Below, one piece after another: positions 35,789-43,643 of a DNA stretch of 64,000 nt. Positions within the stretch are counted from its first letter, which is position 1; each line of letters begins with the position of its first letter. Source of the DNA: Micromonospora sp. R77 (GTDB taxonomy: Bacteria > Actinomycetota > Actinomycetes > Mycobacteriales > Micromonosporaceae); assembly GCF_022747945.1 (NCBI RefSeq), contig NZ_JALDST010000001.1, forward strand, positions 5,952,001-6,016,000, given 5' to 3'. The notes under the pieces are model-generated. The model was not told the origin of the DNA, searched no databases, and worked only from the letters and a program-made list of their open reading frames with translations. The position numbers and the translations under genes are program-made.

Positions 35789-36460
35789 ATGCGCGACACC
35801 CAGATCCCCACCCGATCCTCGCTACGGCGACGCATCGCCGCCACGGCCACTGCGGCGCTCGCCGCCACGTGCCTGGTGGCCGTGAACGCGCAACCGGCGA
35901 TGGCCACGCCTCCGGGAATCCCGTCCAAGACGACGGCACAGTCGCAGCTCAACGCGTTGACGGTGGCGGCGCAGGGCTCGACCAGCGGCTACTCTCGCGA
36001 TCTGTTCCCGCACTGGATCACCATCAGCGGCACCTGCAACACCCGCGAGCAGGTCCTCAAGCGTGACGGCACCTCCGTCGTGGTCGACAGTTCCTGCGCC
36101 GCGACGTCGGGCCGCTGGTACAGCCCCTACGACGGCGCCACCTGGACGGTCGCCTCCGACCTCGATATCGACCACGTCGTACCCCTCGCCGAGGCTTGGC
36201 GCTCCGGCGCCAGTTCTTGGACCACCAGCCGCCGGCAGAGCTTCGCCAACGACCTGACCCACCCGCAGCTGATCGCCGTCACTGACAACGTCAACCAGGC
36301 CAAGGGCGACCAGGACCCCTCCACCTGGCAGCCGCCGCTGTCGTCGTACCGGTGCACCTACAGCAAGATGTGGATCTCGGTGAAATACACGTGGGGCTTG
36401 ACCCTGCAGTCGTCGGAAAAGTCCGCCCTGCAGACCATGCTCAACACCTGCAGCGCCTGA
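35789..36460 (+). CDS. Secreted HNH family nuclease
   Basis: A 223-residue exported protein. ATG 35789 follows AGGAGG. Residues 1-37 are a signal peptide (SLRRRIAATATAALAATCLV, then AQPAMATPP). The mature domain is the GmrSD/DUF1524-like HNH type common in actinomycetes: CNTREQVLKRDGT, DLDIDHVVPLAEAWRSGA (DH pair of the HNH site) and VNQAKGDQDPSTW (Asn and the Lys/Asp end of the site). Paired Cys residues (CNTR, SSCAATS, YRCTYS, LNTCSA) suggest two disulfides. It probably degrades extracellular DNA. It is followed by a strong bidirectional terminator. Confidence 0.88.
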   Translation: MRDTQIPTRSSLRRRIAATATAALAATCLVAVNAQPAMATPPGIPSKTTAQSQLNALTVAAQGSTSGYSRDLFPHWITISGTCNTREQVLKRDGTSVVVDSSCAATSGRWYSPYDGATWTVASDLDIDHVVPLAEAWRSGASSWTTSRRQSFANDLTHPQLIAVTDNVNQAKGDQDPSTWQPPLSSYRCTYSKMWISVKYTWGLTLQSSEKSALQTMLNTCSA

Positions 36461-36463
36461 CCG

Positions 36464-36516
36464 CGGTTTCGGCCGGCGGCACCGCCGTTCTCAGGCGCGA
36501 CCGCCGGCCGAAACCG
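36464..36516. terminator. Bidirectional terminator
   Basis: A perfect 16-bp stem (36464-36479 with 36501-36516) and a 21-base loop lie between the end of the HNH nuclease gene and the end of the convergent CoiA-like gene, positioned to stop both. Confidence 0.75.
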
Positions 36517-36602
36517 TGCACACCGTTAGGTCCTTCGGTTGCGATCGAGGCAGGTCCCGAGCGGAATGCGCGAGGTGCACTCTCAAGCCGGCAAGCCTTC
36601 CA

Positions 36603-37826
36603 TCACGGGTGGGCGTCGGACCGCGGCCTCTCAATTTCGTCTCGCCGGTAGTAGGTCGGCGAGTTGCTGCACAGTTGGCAGGCGAGAACCAGCGGCTGAC
36701 CGCCCCGCCCCGGCGGCCTCCCGCCGCAGCACAAGGGCAAGTTGTCCACCTCGGGCGCTACGGCCCCCGTGACGATCGAACTGTATCGCCGTTCGCAGGC
36801 TCGTTCCGCTGTCCCGTCACGGCGCGGAACGCTTCCGGCCTCGGCCAGATCGAGAGTTCCGCCGCGCTCGGCCATCACCGTGGCGTGCGCGTCGGCGGGG
36901 ATCCAGCTGACGCGGTCGCGGTGACGGTACGGCAGCCAAGTGCCGTGGAGGATGCCCTCCAGCAGGTGGTCCAAGTGGGGACGCGGACCGCACGGAAACA
37001 TGGCGGTCGTGGCGGCCTTCTGCCGGCTGTAACTGTGCGGGTTCAACGTCGGGTACAGATGCAAGCGGCCGCACGGCATGGCTTTTCGGGTGACTGGGCA
37101 GCGGGTGGTGCCCGTCCAGAGGTCGGACCAACCGCACCGCTGAGCTTCGAACGTGATCGCGCCCGCGCCGATCTCCAGTCGGGCCTCGGACAGGTACATG
37201 CGGTGGTCGTCGAGGGCCGGCACGGACAGGTGCGGCACCGGGTGCAGGAACGCAATGTTGTCGGCGTCGCGGTCAGTGGTCCACACCACCCGGTCGCCGG
37301 CTTTGCGAAGCGCTCGCTGCCGTGCCCGGATGGTCCGGGAAGTCTCCTTGGAGTGCTGGACCTCCCCGGCCACGGTCAGCGCCGGACCGATGGCCAGGAC
37401 GTCCGGCCGGCGGTGGGCGCGTGGCCGCCACACCTCGACCTCCACGGTGCCACCGACAGACTCCCAGGTGCGGGCCTTGCGCTCCTTCAGCGCCTTGTGG
37501 GTATCGGTTTCGGGCTGGTGCTCCGCATGGGGCGAGCGGCCATTCTCGTGTCGGAACATCGGCCTGTGCTGCCCTTCGACGAAGGTCAGCCAGACCGGTG
37601 CGCGGGGGAGCCCTCGTTGGGCCTGATGACGCATGCAGAGCAGGCAGAGGAGCTTCCCGCCGCCGGCGCCGTGGGGACGGTCGTTGGCGAGCCGTTCACG
37701 CAAACCAGGTTGGTCCGGATGCCCCCAGAGCGCGGCTCGCGGCTGCAACTCCACCATGGCCGGCACGTAGAACACGCCATCGTTCAGGGCGAGTGGGTCC
37801 AGTTGCTCCCAGACTGGTCGTGTCAC
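36603..37826 (-). CDS. CoiA-like protein with nuclease-type core
   Basis: A 407-residue protein from GTG 37826. The middle (about 140-190) has the competence-protein CoiA nuclease-like pattern: RRPDVLAIGPALTVAGEVQH (Asp, then Glu/Gln-containing strand), followed by SRTIRARQRALRKAGDRVVW, a helix and strand as in CoiA. A CLLCMRH zinc-knuckle-like site precedes it near residue 60, and two CxxC units near the C-terminus (DNLPLCCGG, CQLCSNS) may form another metal site. CoiA helps DNA processing during natural transformation in Firmicutes; actinobacterial relatives are uncharacterised. The start overlaps a small upstream ORF by GTGA. Confidence 0.7.
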   Translation of the reverse strand: MTRPVWEQLDPLALNDGVFYVPAMVELQPRAALWGHPDQPGLRERLANDRPHGAGGGKLLCLLCMRHQAQRGLPRAPVWLTFVEGQHRPMFRHENGRSPHAEHQPETDTHKALKERKARTWESVGGTVEVEVWRPRAHRRPDVLAIGPALTVAGEVQHSKETSRTIRARQRALRKAGDRVVWTTDRDADNIAFLHPVPHLSVPALDDHRMYLSEARLEIGAGAITFEAQRCGWSDLWTGTTRCPVTRKAMPCGRLHLYPTLNPHSYSRQKAATTAMFPCGPRPHLDHLLEGILHGTWLPYRHRDRVSWIPADAHATVMAERGGTLDLAEAGSVPRRDGTAERACERRYSSIVTGAVAPEVDNLPLCCGGRPPGRGGQPLVLACQLCSNSPTYYRRDEIERPRSDAHP

Positions 37827-38005
37827 GCGTCCCCCTGGCGGTGGTCCTGCCGGGTAGCCGTTCGATCCGGTGAGTTACCTGTCGCGTACCCACAGTATCG
37901 AGTTTCGGCTATGTTTCCCAGCGAAGTGAGCAGGGCTTCATGGAGCGCGTAATCACCGGCTGCACAGCTCAAGCAGTCCACTCCGATCGGAAGGACTCCT
38001 CGCAT
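37823..38005 (-). CDS. Small ORF overlapping the CoiA-like gene
   Basis: A possible 60-residue protein from ATG 38005 (MRGVLPIGVDCLSCAAGDYA, then HEALLTSLGNIAETRYCGYA). The frame is open upstream to 38209 so the start could be earlier. Its TGA overlaps the GTG of the CoiA-like gene by four bases, which is the main reason to think it is translated. The product is helical with three Cys. No family recognised. Confidence 0.42.
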   Translation of the reverse strand: MRGVLPIGVDCLSCAAGDYALHEALLTSLGNIAETRYCGYATGNSPDRTATRQDHRQGDA

Positions 38006-38693
38006 GGCCAGCACGCCGACGCCTAACTGCCAGGCTTGCGAATGACGCTGCCTCCGGCTGGTGCGTCCGCTCCAGCGGACCATCTCGGCTGGGGCAGCCG
38101 TTCGGCGGCCGGGCAGCGGACGAGTCCGCGACCTTGGGCGAGCGGCATGCCGGTCGGTCCCACCAGACCGCGCGAGCGATGTCAGCTCGACATGATCGTC
38201 CTCCGTCACACCTCTGCCAGGAGAAGGGCGAGTACTTTCCCGGTGCTGACTGCCATCCCGACCGCGACCACACCGTCAGAGGCCTCGGCGAGCCACGACC
38301 CCGCGGCCGCTTCTGAACTACGGTGCACAGCGGCGACGGGCAGCGCTTGCGGAGCTCGAACGGGCCAGGCGTGGCGGCACCTAGCGGTTCACGTGGCCGC
38401 TCACGCACAGGCGCTCGTGCCGCCCCAGTCGGCTTCGCCGGCCCGTTGGCACGCAGGTCGTCTCAACTGGCCCAGCGCAGCTCGTTGACGGCAAGGCCAA
38501 GCGCCTCTTTCTTGTCGACAGCTCGACGCAGTCGCGGCGGGGACCGCAGAGGCCGATCTTGAGCGAGTGCCAGGCGGCCGGCTCGACAGGTGATCTTGAT
38601 TCTTGGTACGCCAAGCGCCGTAGAAGCGATGCTCCATGATTGCTGTCGATCTCTACAGTGTGGTTGCCGCCGTAGATCAGAGGAGGCCACGCC
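38006..38693. other. Stretch without a supported gene
   Basis: About 690 bases between the small ORF and the CxxC protein gene. Several open frames exist on both strands but the products look random, rich in Arg, Ser and Pro. It may be decayed coding sequence. I see no insertion-sequence motif or strong hairpin. Confidence 0.35.
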
Positions 38694-39104
38694 ATGAGCA
38701 GCTGTGTTGCCTGTCGAGCGCAGCAGGGCACCGTGGTTCATATCGAGAGTCGAGGTGTGCCGCACGGCAGCCCCGGCCACCAGATCAACTACGGTTGGAG
38801 CAGCCTCACCGCCTGTCCTGAGTGCGGCAGCGGCCTTCTCGTGCGCTTCGATCACGACTGCTTCCAGCAGCCCTGGGAGGAGCCGTGGGACATGGACTGG
38901 TCGTGGCCGGTCGCCACTGAAGGGATTCAGCGGTTAACGGCCGCTGTTGCCCGGTGCCCCGATCCGCTGCAGCCGTCGTGCGGATGCCCGGTGCACCGGT
39001 CGCTGCGGGACAGCACCGAGGAATCACTGCCTCGTGGGGTGTCGGTGACGGTGGACCTGACTGAGGATGGGCTGCCACAGGTGAGGTCAGTGGGCGTGCG
39101 GTGA
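38694..39104 (+). CDS. Small protein with two CxxC motifs
   Basis: A 136-residue protein. ATG 38694 follows GAGGAGG at 38678-38684. SSCVACRAQQG (C4, C7) and TACPECGSG (about C41, C44) together would make a zinc ribbon, and a third pair lies in PSCGCPVH near residue 100. A Trp-rich segment (QPWEEPWDMDWSWPV) follows the ribbon. The C-terminus is a short beta hairpin. The zinc ribbon is likely; function is unknown. Confidence 0.68.
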   Translation: MSSCVACRAQQGTVVHIESRGVPHGSPGHQINYGWSSLTACPECGSGLLVRFDHDCFQQPWEEPWDMDWSWPVATEGIQRLTAAVARCPDPLQPSCGCPVHRSLRDSTEESLPRGVSVTVDLTEDGLPQVRSVGVR

Positions 39105-39226
39105 GACGCCGATCGATCGCGGCGATCGAAACAGCCGGGCGTCGAGATCAGGCGATTGTCAGCAGCACGGCTTGGTCGTTCGCGGTAGCTGCATGGTAGA
39201 ACCGGCGTAGTCCGACAGCAGGTCCT

Positions 39227-39253
39227 TGACGAGCTTTGGAGGTCGGATGGGAA
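39227..39253 (+). repeat. 27-base leader repeat, copy 1
   Basis: This segment covers the ribosome site and first codons of the Imm50 gene. It recurs at 40303-40329 before the PPOX-type gene with one mismatch (position 39240). The two genes are otherwise unrelated. Confidence 0.8.
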
Positions 39254-39648
39254 ATGCTTCCTGGGTTGACCTCTTGTTGGAGCCGCGCGGGATCCGAGCC
39301 ATCTATGGCGAGGATCCGCCAACGCTGACGGCAGTTGATCTTCACGACTTGGTCCTTCACCGCGACGGGCCACGGGCTACCTTGCGGCTTGACCTCGCTC
39401 AGTTCCCGCGGAAGCCGCCGAAGAAGTGGGCTGATCAAGGCTTCAACGTTGTTCAAGTCCAACTCACCTTGGTGGATGTACAGCATCTGTCCATCGCCGG
39501 CTGGTCGACCCACGCCACGCTTGACCTCGAAATCAATCGAACCGACGAAGTGCTTTCGCTGAGAACGAAGAATGGGCCAGTTATATTGAGCATCGACGCG
39601 AGATGGCTCGTACTGTCGCACCTGCAGGCATACCGCCGCTTCCCCTAG
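39247..39648 (+). CDS. Imm50 family immunity protein
   Basis: A 133-residue protein. ATG 39247 with GGAGG just upstream gives MGNASWVDLL; an in-frame ATG at 39226 is also possible. The body matches the Imm50 pattern: DLHDLVLHRDGPRATLRLDL, then FPRKPPKKWADQGFNVVQVQ (the P-KW-N-V motif), LTLVDVQHLSIAGW and DLEINRT. Imm50 proteins protect against polymorphic toxins. No toxin gene lies next to it, so it is an orphan immunity gene, perhaps shielding against neighbours' toxins. Confidence 0.75.
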   Translation: MGNASWVDLLLEPRGIRAIYGEDPPTLTAVDLHDLVLHRDGPRATLRLDLAQFPRKPPKKWADQGFNVVQVQLTLVDVQHLSIAGWSTHATLDLEINRTDEVLSLRTKNGPVILSIDARWLVLSHLQAYRRFP

Positions 39649-39736
39649 GATTGGCAAGCTTGTGGGCAGGCGACCTCCGGCGACCGGCCCCAGCGGGCTC
39701 TTCCCGCCTCGGCCATGTCGGGCTATTGAGCCCTTT

Positions 39737-40140
39737 TCATCCTGGGTAGCGGTTGGTTTCGACGTGGTGCAGAACGAGGATGGCCTGCACCATCGGGGTC
39801 ACTCGCCGTGGGCAGCAGCGCAGCTTGTTGAGGATCTTCCAGGTCTTGAGGGTGGCGATCGCGCGTTCGCCGCGGGCTCGGATTCTGGCGTGGGCGCGGT
39901 TGACGGTCTTCTGCCGGCGTGACAGCTTGGGCCGGAAGCGGTGCCGCTTGAACGGGGTGCGCACGCTGCCGCGGGCTCCTTGACAGCCCTTGTCGGCGAA
40001 GGTCATCACGTCCGCCCTGCTCAGGGCCTCGATGATGCCGTGAGTCCGGGCTGCAGTCAGGTCATGAACCGAACCGGGCAACGCCGGTGAAGCCCAGACG
40101 AGCCGGCCGGCGGCATCGGCGATGACCTGCACGTTCACGT
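39737..40140 (-). pseudogene. IS5-family (DDE_Tnp_4-type) transposase remnant
   Basis: The C-terminal half of a transposase: VQVIADAAGRLVWASPALPG and SVHDLTAARTHGI (middle catalytic region), VMTFADKGCQG, then KTVNRAHARIRARGERAIATLKTWKIL with the final Glu, ending HHVETNRYPG. About half the enzyme, including the first catalytic Asp, is missing at the 5' side (right). It lies between the Imm50 gene and the PPOX-type gene, which share a leader. Confidence 0.8.
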
Positions 40141-40302
40141 TAGATGACCCCCCTTGAGGGGCCGCGCCGTACGAGTGGTCGTCATCGCCGCGCCGAGTCC
40201 TCCTTCGATACCCTGAGGGGAAGTTAGCTCCTCGCAGCGTGATGGCTGGGCTGCACCGGTGGACCTATAGTCTGGCCGCGTCCGGCCCCTGCGGGAGGAC
40301 CG

Positions 40303-40329
40303 TGACGAGCTTTGGGGGTCGGATGGGAA
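40303..40329 (+). repeat. 27-base leader repeat, copy 2
   Basis: Nearly identical (26 of 27 bases) to 39227-39253. Here it carries a GGGGGT ribosome site and the first codons (ATG 40323) of the PPOX-type gene. Confidence 0.8.
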
Positions 40330-40832
40330 CCACGCTCGACATCACCCGGGCTGGGGTTCGAGAGGCTGACGTACAGGCAGCGGTGACGGAAGTCCTGGGT
40401 CAGGCACGCCTGATCACGCTCGCCACAGCGGGACCGCACGGCCCGCATGCGAGTCCGGTCTTCTTCGCGGCCGACGACGCCCTCGTGCTCACATTCGTCA
40501 GCGAGCGCAGCACCCGGCACACCAGCGGGCTGGCTGACGACGCCCGGATGTCCGGCGCGGTCTTCCTCGAACCTCCCCTGTACGGCGAGCAGTTGCGTGG
40601 CGTGCAACTTCAGGGCACGGCCGGCGAGGTGGACGGCCCAGATCGGGAGCGGGCGATCGAGGTCTACCAGCAGCGTTTCCCCGACTTCGCTCGTGATCCC
40701 GCCGTGCGGGAGACGTTTCTGGCCGCCGCCGGCCCGGCGGTGCTGTACCGGTTCGTGGTCAACGAGCTGACGGTGCTGGACGAGCCGCGTTTCGGTCGGC
40801 GTGTCTATATCCCGGCGGTCGTGCGGCGATGA
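40323..40832 (+). CDS. Pyridoxamine 5'-phosphate oxidase-fold protein
   Basis: A 169-residue split-barrel flavoprotein of the PPOX class. Characteristic segments are ARLITLATAGPHGPHASPVFF (first barrel strands), DALVLTFVSERSTRHTSGL (phosphate-binding strand-turn) and RGVQLQGTAGEV followed by the helix RERAIEVYQQRFPDF. Members bind FMN, F420 or haem and reduce varied substrates, so the reaction cannot be named. ATG 40323 is set by the shared leader and family N-terminus. It converges with the next gene, with no bases between the stops. Confidence 0.8.
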   Translation: MGTTLDITRAGVREADVQAAVTEVLGQARLITLATAGPHGPHASPVFFAADDALVLTFVSERSTRHTSGLADDARMSGAVFLEPPLYGEQLRGVQLQGTAGEVDGPDRERAIEVYQQRFPDFARDPAVRETFLAAAGPAVLYRFVVNELTVLDEPRFGRRVYIPAVVRR

Positions 40833-41018
40833 TCAGGTCGCCTCGTCGTCGGTGAGGTCGATCTCCGGCACGTCCACGTTCGCGAAAACCGCGAGGCTGT
40901 CCGCCGGATCGAGGTCCGCGGCGAGGGCCTGCAGTTCGGCGAGAGGGTCGACGTCGGCCGGCAGAGTGCCCGCCTGAAGCTGACTGACCCAGTCCGCGCG
41001 TCCGCGCTCGGCCGTCAC
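40833..41018 (-). CDS. Small acidic protein
   Basis: A 61-residue, strongly acidic protein. GTG 41018 follows GGGGAGG. It starts TAERGRADWVSQLQAGTLPA and ends PEIDLTDDEAT, with DP repeats between. There are no Cys residues, so it is not an obvious lanthipeptide precursor. It is divergent from the aldolase operon across a palindromic site, so it may share regulation with it. Function unknown. Confidence 0.55.
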   Translation of the reverse strand: MTAERGRADWVSQLQAGTLPADVDPLAELQALAADLDPADSLAVFANVDVPEIDLTDDEAT

Positions 41019-41041
41019 GGCGCCTCCCCGATAATCCGCTG

Positions 41042-41085
41042 TTCCAGTGACCACAGCCACCTTACAGTGACAGCGGTCACTGGAA
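41042..41085. promoter_or_regulatory. Palindromic operator-like site
   Basis: A perfect 11-bp inverted repeat (41042-41052 with 41075-41085), plus a third copy of CAGTGAC at 41065-41071 in the spacer. It sits in the 82-base gap between the divergent acidic-protein gene and the aldolase operon, right where a repressor or activator would act. The motif CAGTGAC with its inverse GTCACTG suggests a dimeric regulator. No regulator gene is adjacent. Confidence 0.55.
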
Positions 41086-41100
41086 TGGGGGTGGAAGGCG

Positions 41101-41919
41101 ATGGACAGCACCGGCAAGTTGGTTCGCCTGTCCCGACTCCTGCCGTCCGGTAGGACGGTGATGGTGCCCTTCGATGACGCACTGATCAGCGGCCCCCACG
41201 CCGGCTTATTGGACACGGTAGGTCGAGCTGGTGAGGTCGCAGCCGGCGGCGCCGACGCGATCCTGGGCTTCCGGATGCTGCACGAGCGGTGCGTGCGTCA
41301 GGGACTGTCGATGCCGTTCCTCGTCAACCTGACCGCCAGCACGGTGTTGTCCGCCCACACTCGGAAGGTGGCCGTCGGCTCGGTCGAGGCGGCCCTGCGG
41401 GCGGGCTGCGACGGCGTGGCCGTACATGTGAATGTGACCGACCGGGACGAGGCTCTCATGTTGAGTACTCTCGGCGCGGTCAGCGACTCCTGTCAGCAGT
41501 GGGGCATGCCGCTGCTGGCCATCATGTATCCGCGACGGGCCGCCGCCGACGGCACGGACGACAACTACCTGCAGCGCCGCGCCTCGGACCGGCCGGGCTA
41601 CGCCACGCTTGTTCGACATGCCGCCCGCATCGCCGTGGAATTAGGCGCCGACATCGTCAAGACCCAGTACACCGGCGACCCGGAGAGCTTCGCGACGGTC
41701 GTCGAGGCGGCGATGGGTGTACCGGTTGTCATCGCCGGTGGGCCGCGGACCTCGATCCGGCAGGCGCTCGACAACGCCCACAGCGCCGTCGCAGCTGGCG
41801 CAGCCGGAGTGTGTTTCGGCCGCCAGACCTACAATCGCGCCGACGTCACGGCGTTCGTGCGCATGCTGCGTCTGGTGGTCCGCGACGGGCGGGACCCGGC
41901 CGACCTGGCTCCCGAGTGA
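41101..41919 (+). CDS. Class I aldolase of DhnA/AroA' type
   Basis: A 272-residue TIM-barrel aldolase. ATG 41101 follows GGAAGG. Key parts are VMVPFDDALISGP (first strand), GCDGVAVHVNVTDRDEA, LLAIMYPR and GADIVKTQYTGD with the Schiff-base Lys187, then VVIAGGPRTSIRQAL (phosphate-binding) and GAAGVCFGRQTY. This matches fructose-bisphosphate aldolase class I / 2-amino-3,7-dideoxy-heptulosonate synthase relatives (DhnA, AroA', GriI type). In actinomycetes such enzymes often start aminohydroxybenzoate or shikimate-like pathways, but no partner dehydroquinate-synthase-like gene is here. Its stop overlaps the transporter gene by GTGA. Confidence 0.85.
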   Translation: MDSTGKLVRLSRLLPSGRTVMVPFDDALISGPHAGLLDTVGRAGEVAAGGADAILGFRMLHERCVRQGLSMPFLVNLTASTVLSAHTRKVAVGSVEAALRAGCDGVAVHVNVTDRDEALMLSTLGAVSDSCQQWGMPLLAIMYPRRAAADGTDDNYLQRRASDRPGYATLVRHAARIAVELGADIVKTQYTGDPESFATVVEAAMGVPVVIAGGPRTSIRQALDNAHSAVAAGAAGVCFGRQTYNRADVTAFVRMLRLVVRDGRDPADLAPE

Positions 41920-42830
41920 CCCTCGTGCGCGGCGTCGAGGCATTGCGGTGGCGTTCGGCGGGCCCGGCGGCCGGCACGGCGGCCGTCGCGACGCTCTGGG
42001 GTACCAGCGGAGTGGTGGTCCGGCACATCGACCTCAGCGCGGTGCAGATCGCCGGCGGCCGGGCCGCAGTAGGTGCTCTCGCATTGACGGTATGGCTGCT
42101 CAGCCCCGCCGGGCGGCGGCACCGTCGCCTCCAGGCGGGCCGCTGGTCCGCGTCGATCACGTCCGGCGTGCTGCTCGCCGCGCACTGGTGGACCTTCACC
42201 CTGGCGCTGCAGCGGATATCCATCGGCACCGTGCTACTCGGCATCTACCTGGCGCCACTGATGATCACCGCACTTGCCCGACACACCCTCGGGGAAACTG
42301 TCACCGGCCGCCAGGTCGCCGCGCTCGGCCTGGCCATGGCCGGCGCGGTGCTCATCTTCCAGCCCGACCAAGCCGGTGGCTGGGGTGGCGTCGCCCTGAT
42401 CGGCTTCTCCGCGGCGGCGTACGCCGGATCGATCCTGGCCAGCAAGCGGGTGTTGCTGACCGCGGCACCGCTGGCTCTCAGCGCTGTTCAGTTGGGCGTC
42501 GTCGCGGTGCTGCTCGTGCCGGTGTCGATGGCCGAGCCGCTCGTGGTGCACGGGGGAGACCTTGCCCGGATCGCGGTGCTCGGCGTCGTGTACAGCGCCG
42601 CCGCCCAACTGATCTACCTGCGGTGCCTGCGGAAGCTCCCTGCGGTCACCTCAGGAATTCTGCTCTATCTGGAGCCGGTCTCCGCCCTGATCAGTGGGTG
42701 GCTACTGCTGTCGGAAACCCCAACGGCGGCCACCGTCTGCGGCGCCCTCCTGATCCTCCTCGCCGGAGGAGCGATCAGCTACCGAGAGGCCACCGCGCAC
42801 CGGACGTCCGGGCGAGCGAACAACCGTTAA
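41916..42830 (+). CDS. EamA/DMT family transporter
   Basis: A 304-residue membrane protein with about ten helices in two EamA repeats. The first repeat runs from GTAAVATLWGTSGVVVRHID to LGIYLAPLMITALA, and the second from VALIGFSAAAYAGSILASKR to LYLEPVSALISGWLLL. GTG 41916 overlaps the aldolase stop. EamA carriers export or import metabolites such as amino acids; the coupling suggests it exports the product (or imports the substrate) of the aldolase pathway. The specificity cannot be read. Confidence 0.87.
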   Translation: MTLVRGVEALRWRSAGPAAGTAAVATLWGTSGVVVRHIDLSAVQIAGGRAAVGALALTVWLLSPAGRRHRRLQAGRWSASITSGVLLAAHWWTFTLALQRISIGTVLLGIYLAPLMITALARHTLGETVTGRQVAALGLAMAGAVLIFQPDQAGGWGGVALIGFSAAAYAGSILASKRVLLTAAPLALSAVQLGVVAVLLVPVSMAEPLVVHGGDLARIAVLGVVYSAAAQLIYLRCLRKLPAVTSGILLYLEPVSALISGWLLLSETPTAATVCGALLILLAGGAISYREATAHRTSGRANNR

Positions 42831-42869
42831 AGTGACGCTCGGAGACCGAGCGCGGACGAGGAGTCCACC

Positions 42870-43613
42870 ATGGTGTTGAGGGACAAGGTTGTACTGGTCA
42901 CCGGTTCCTCGCGCGGCATCGGACGGGCGGCCGGCGACGCGTTCGCGACCCGCGGATCCATCGTCGTGCTGAATTCACGGGCCGACGTGGCGGCCGGCGA
43001 GCAGGCCGCGCACGCCATCGCCGAGCGTGGTGGCACCGCCGACTACCTCCAAGCCGACGTCTCCGACCAAGACGACGTGAACCGGTTGTTCGACGAGATC
43101 GAGCGACGCTACGGTCCGGTCGACATCCTGGTCAACAACGCCGGCCGCACCGAGAGCATGCCGATCCTCGAGTCGACGGCCGAGCACTGGCGCCACATGC
43201 TGAACGTCAACCTGATGTCGACGGTGCTCTGTTCCATCCGGGCCGCCCGCACCATGCCCGCCGGCGGCGCCATCATCAACACATCCTCGATCCGCGGCTT
43301 CGACGCCAACGGCCGCGAGGGCGTCATGGCCTATTCCGCCGCCAAGGCCGCAGTCAACAACTTCACCCGCACCCTCGCCAAAGAACTCGCCCCGACCATT
43401 CGCGTCAACGCCGTCGCCCCCGGCTTCGTCGCCACGTCATACATGGACCGGGTTGAGGAACCACTGAGGCAGTCGTGGCTGGACAACATTCCGCTGCGCG
43501 AGTTCATCACCCCGGAGCAGATCGCCGAAGCATACGTCTACCTGGCCGAAGCGCCGTACGTCACCGGGACCATCCTGACCGCCGACGCCGGTTTCACCCT
43601 GGGCCACGGCTGA
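42870..43613 (+). CDS. Short-chain dehydrogenase/reductase
   Basis: A 247-residue classical SDR. ATG 42870 follows GAGGAG. It has the cofactor site VTGSSRGIGRAAG (about 11-23), DILVNNAGRTES, the catalytic Ser in INTSSIRG, YSAAKAAVNNF (Tyr and Lys, about 153-157) and VNAVAPGF. The SRADVAAG residues after strand 2 suggest NADP(H) (Arg/Ser), as in FabG-like reductases. It lies 39 bases after the transporter and 30 before the TIR-NACHT gene. It probably reduces the aldolase-derived ketone, by inference. Confidence 0.9.
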   Translation: MVLRDKVVLVTGSSRGIGRAAGDAFATRGSIVVLNSRADVAAGEQAAHAIAERGGTADYLQADVSDQDDVNRLFDEIERRYGPVDILVNNAGRTESMPILESTAEHWRHMLNVNLMSTVLCSIRAARTMPAGGAIINTSSIRGFDANGREGVMAYSAAKAAVNNFTRTLAKELAPTIRVNAVAPGFVATSYMDRVEEPLRQSWLDNIPLREFITPEQIAEAYVYLAEAPYVTGTILTADAGFTLGHG

Positions 43614-43643
43614 CCCACCAAACTCCCCGCCCAAGAGCCCACC

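Noticed and set aside
40833..41018. Lanthipeptide or other RiPP precursor
   Set aside because: The peptide is acidic and short like a leader, but has no Cys or Ser/Thr-rich core and no modifying enzyme lies nearby.
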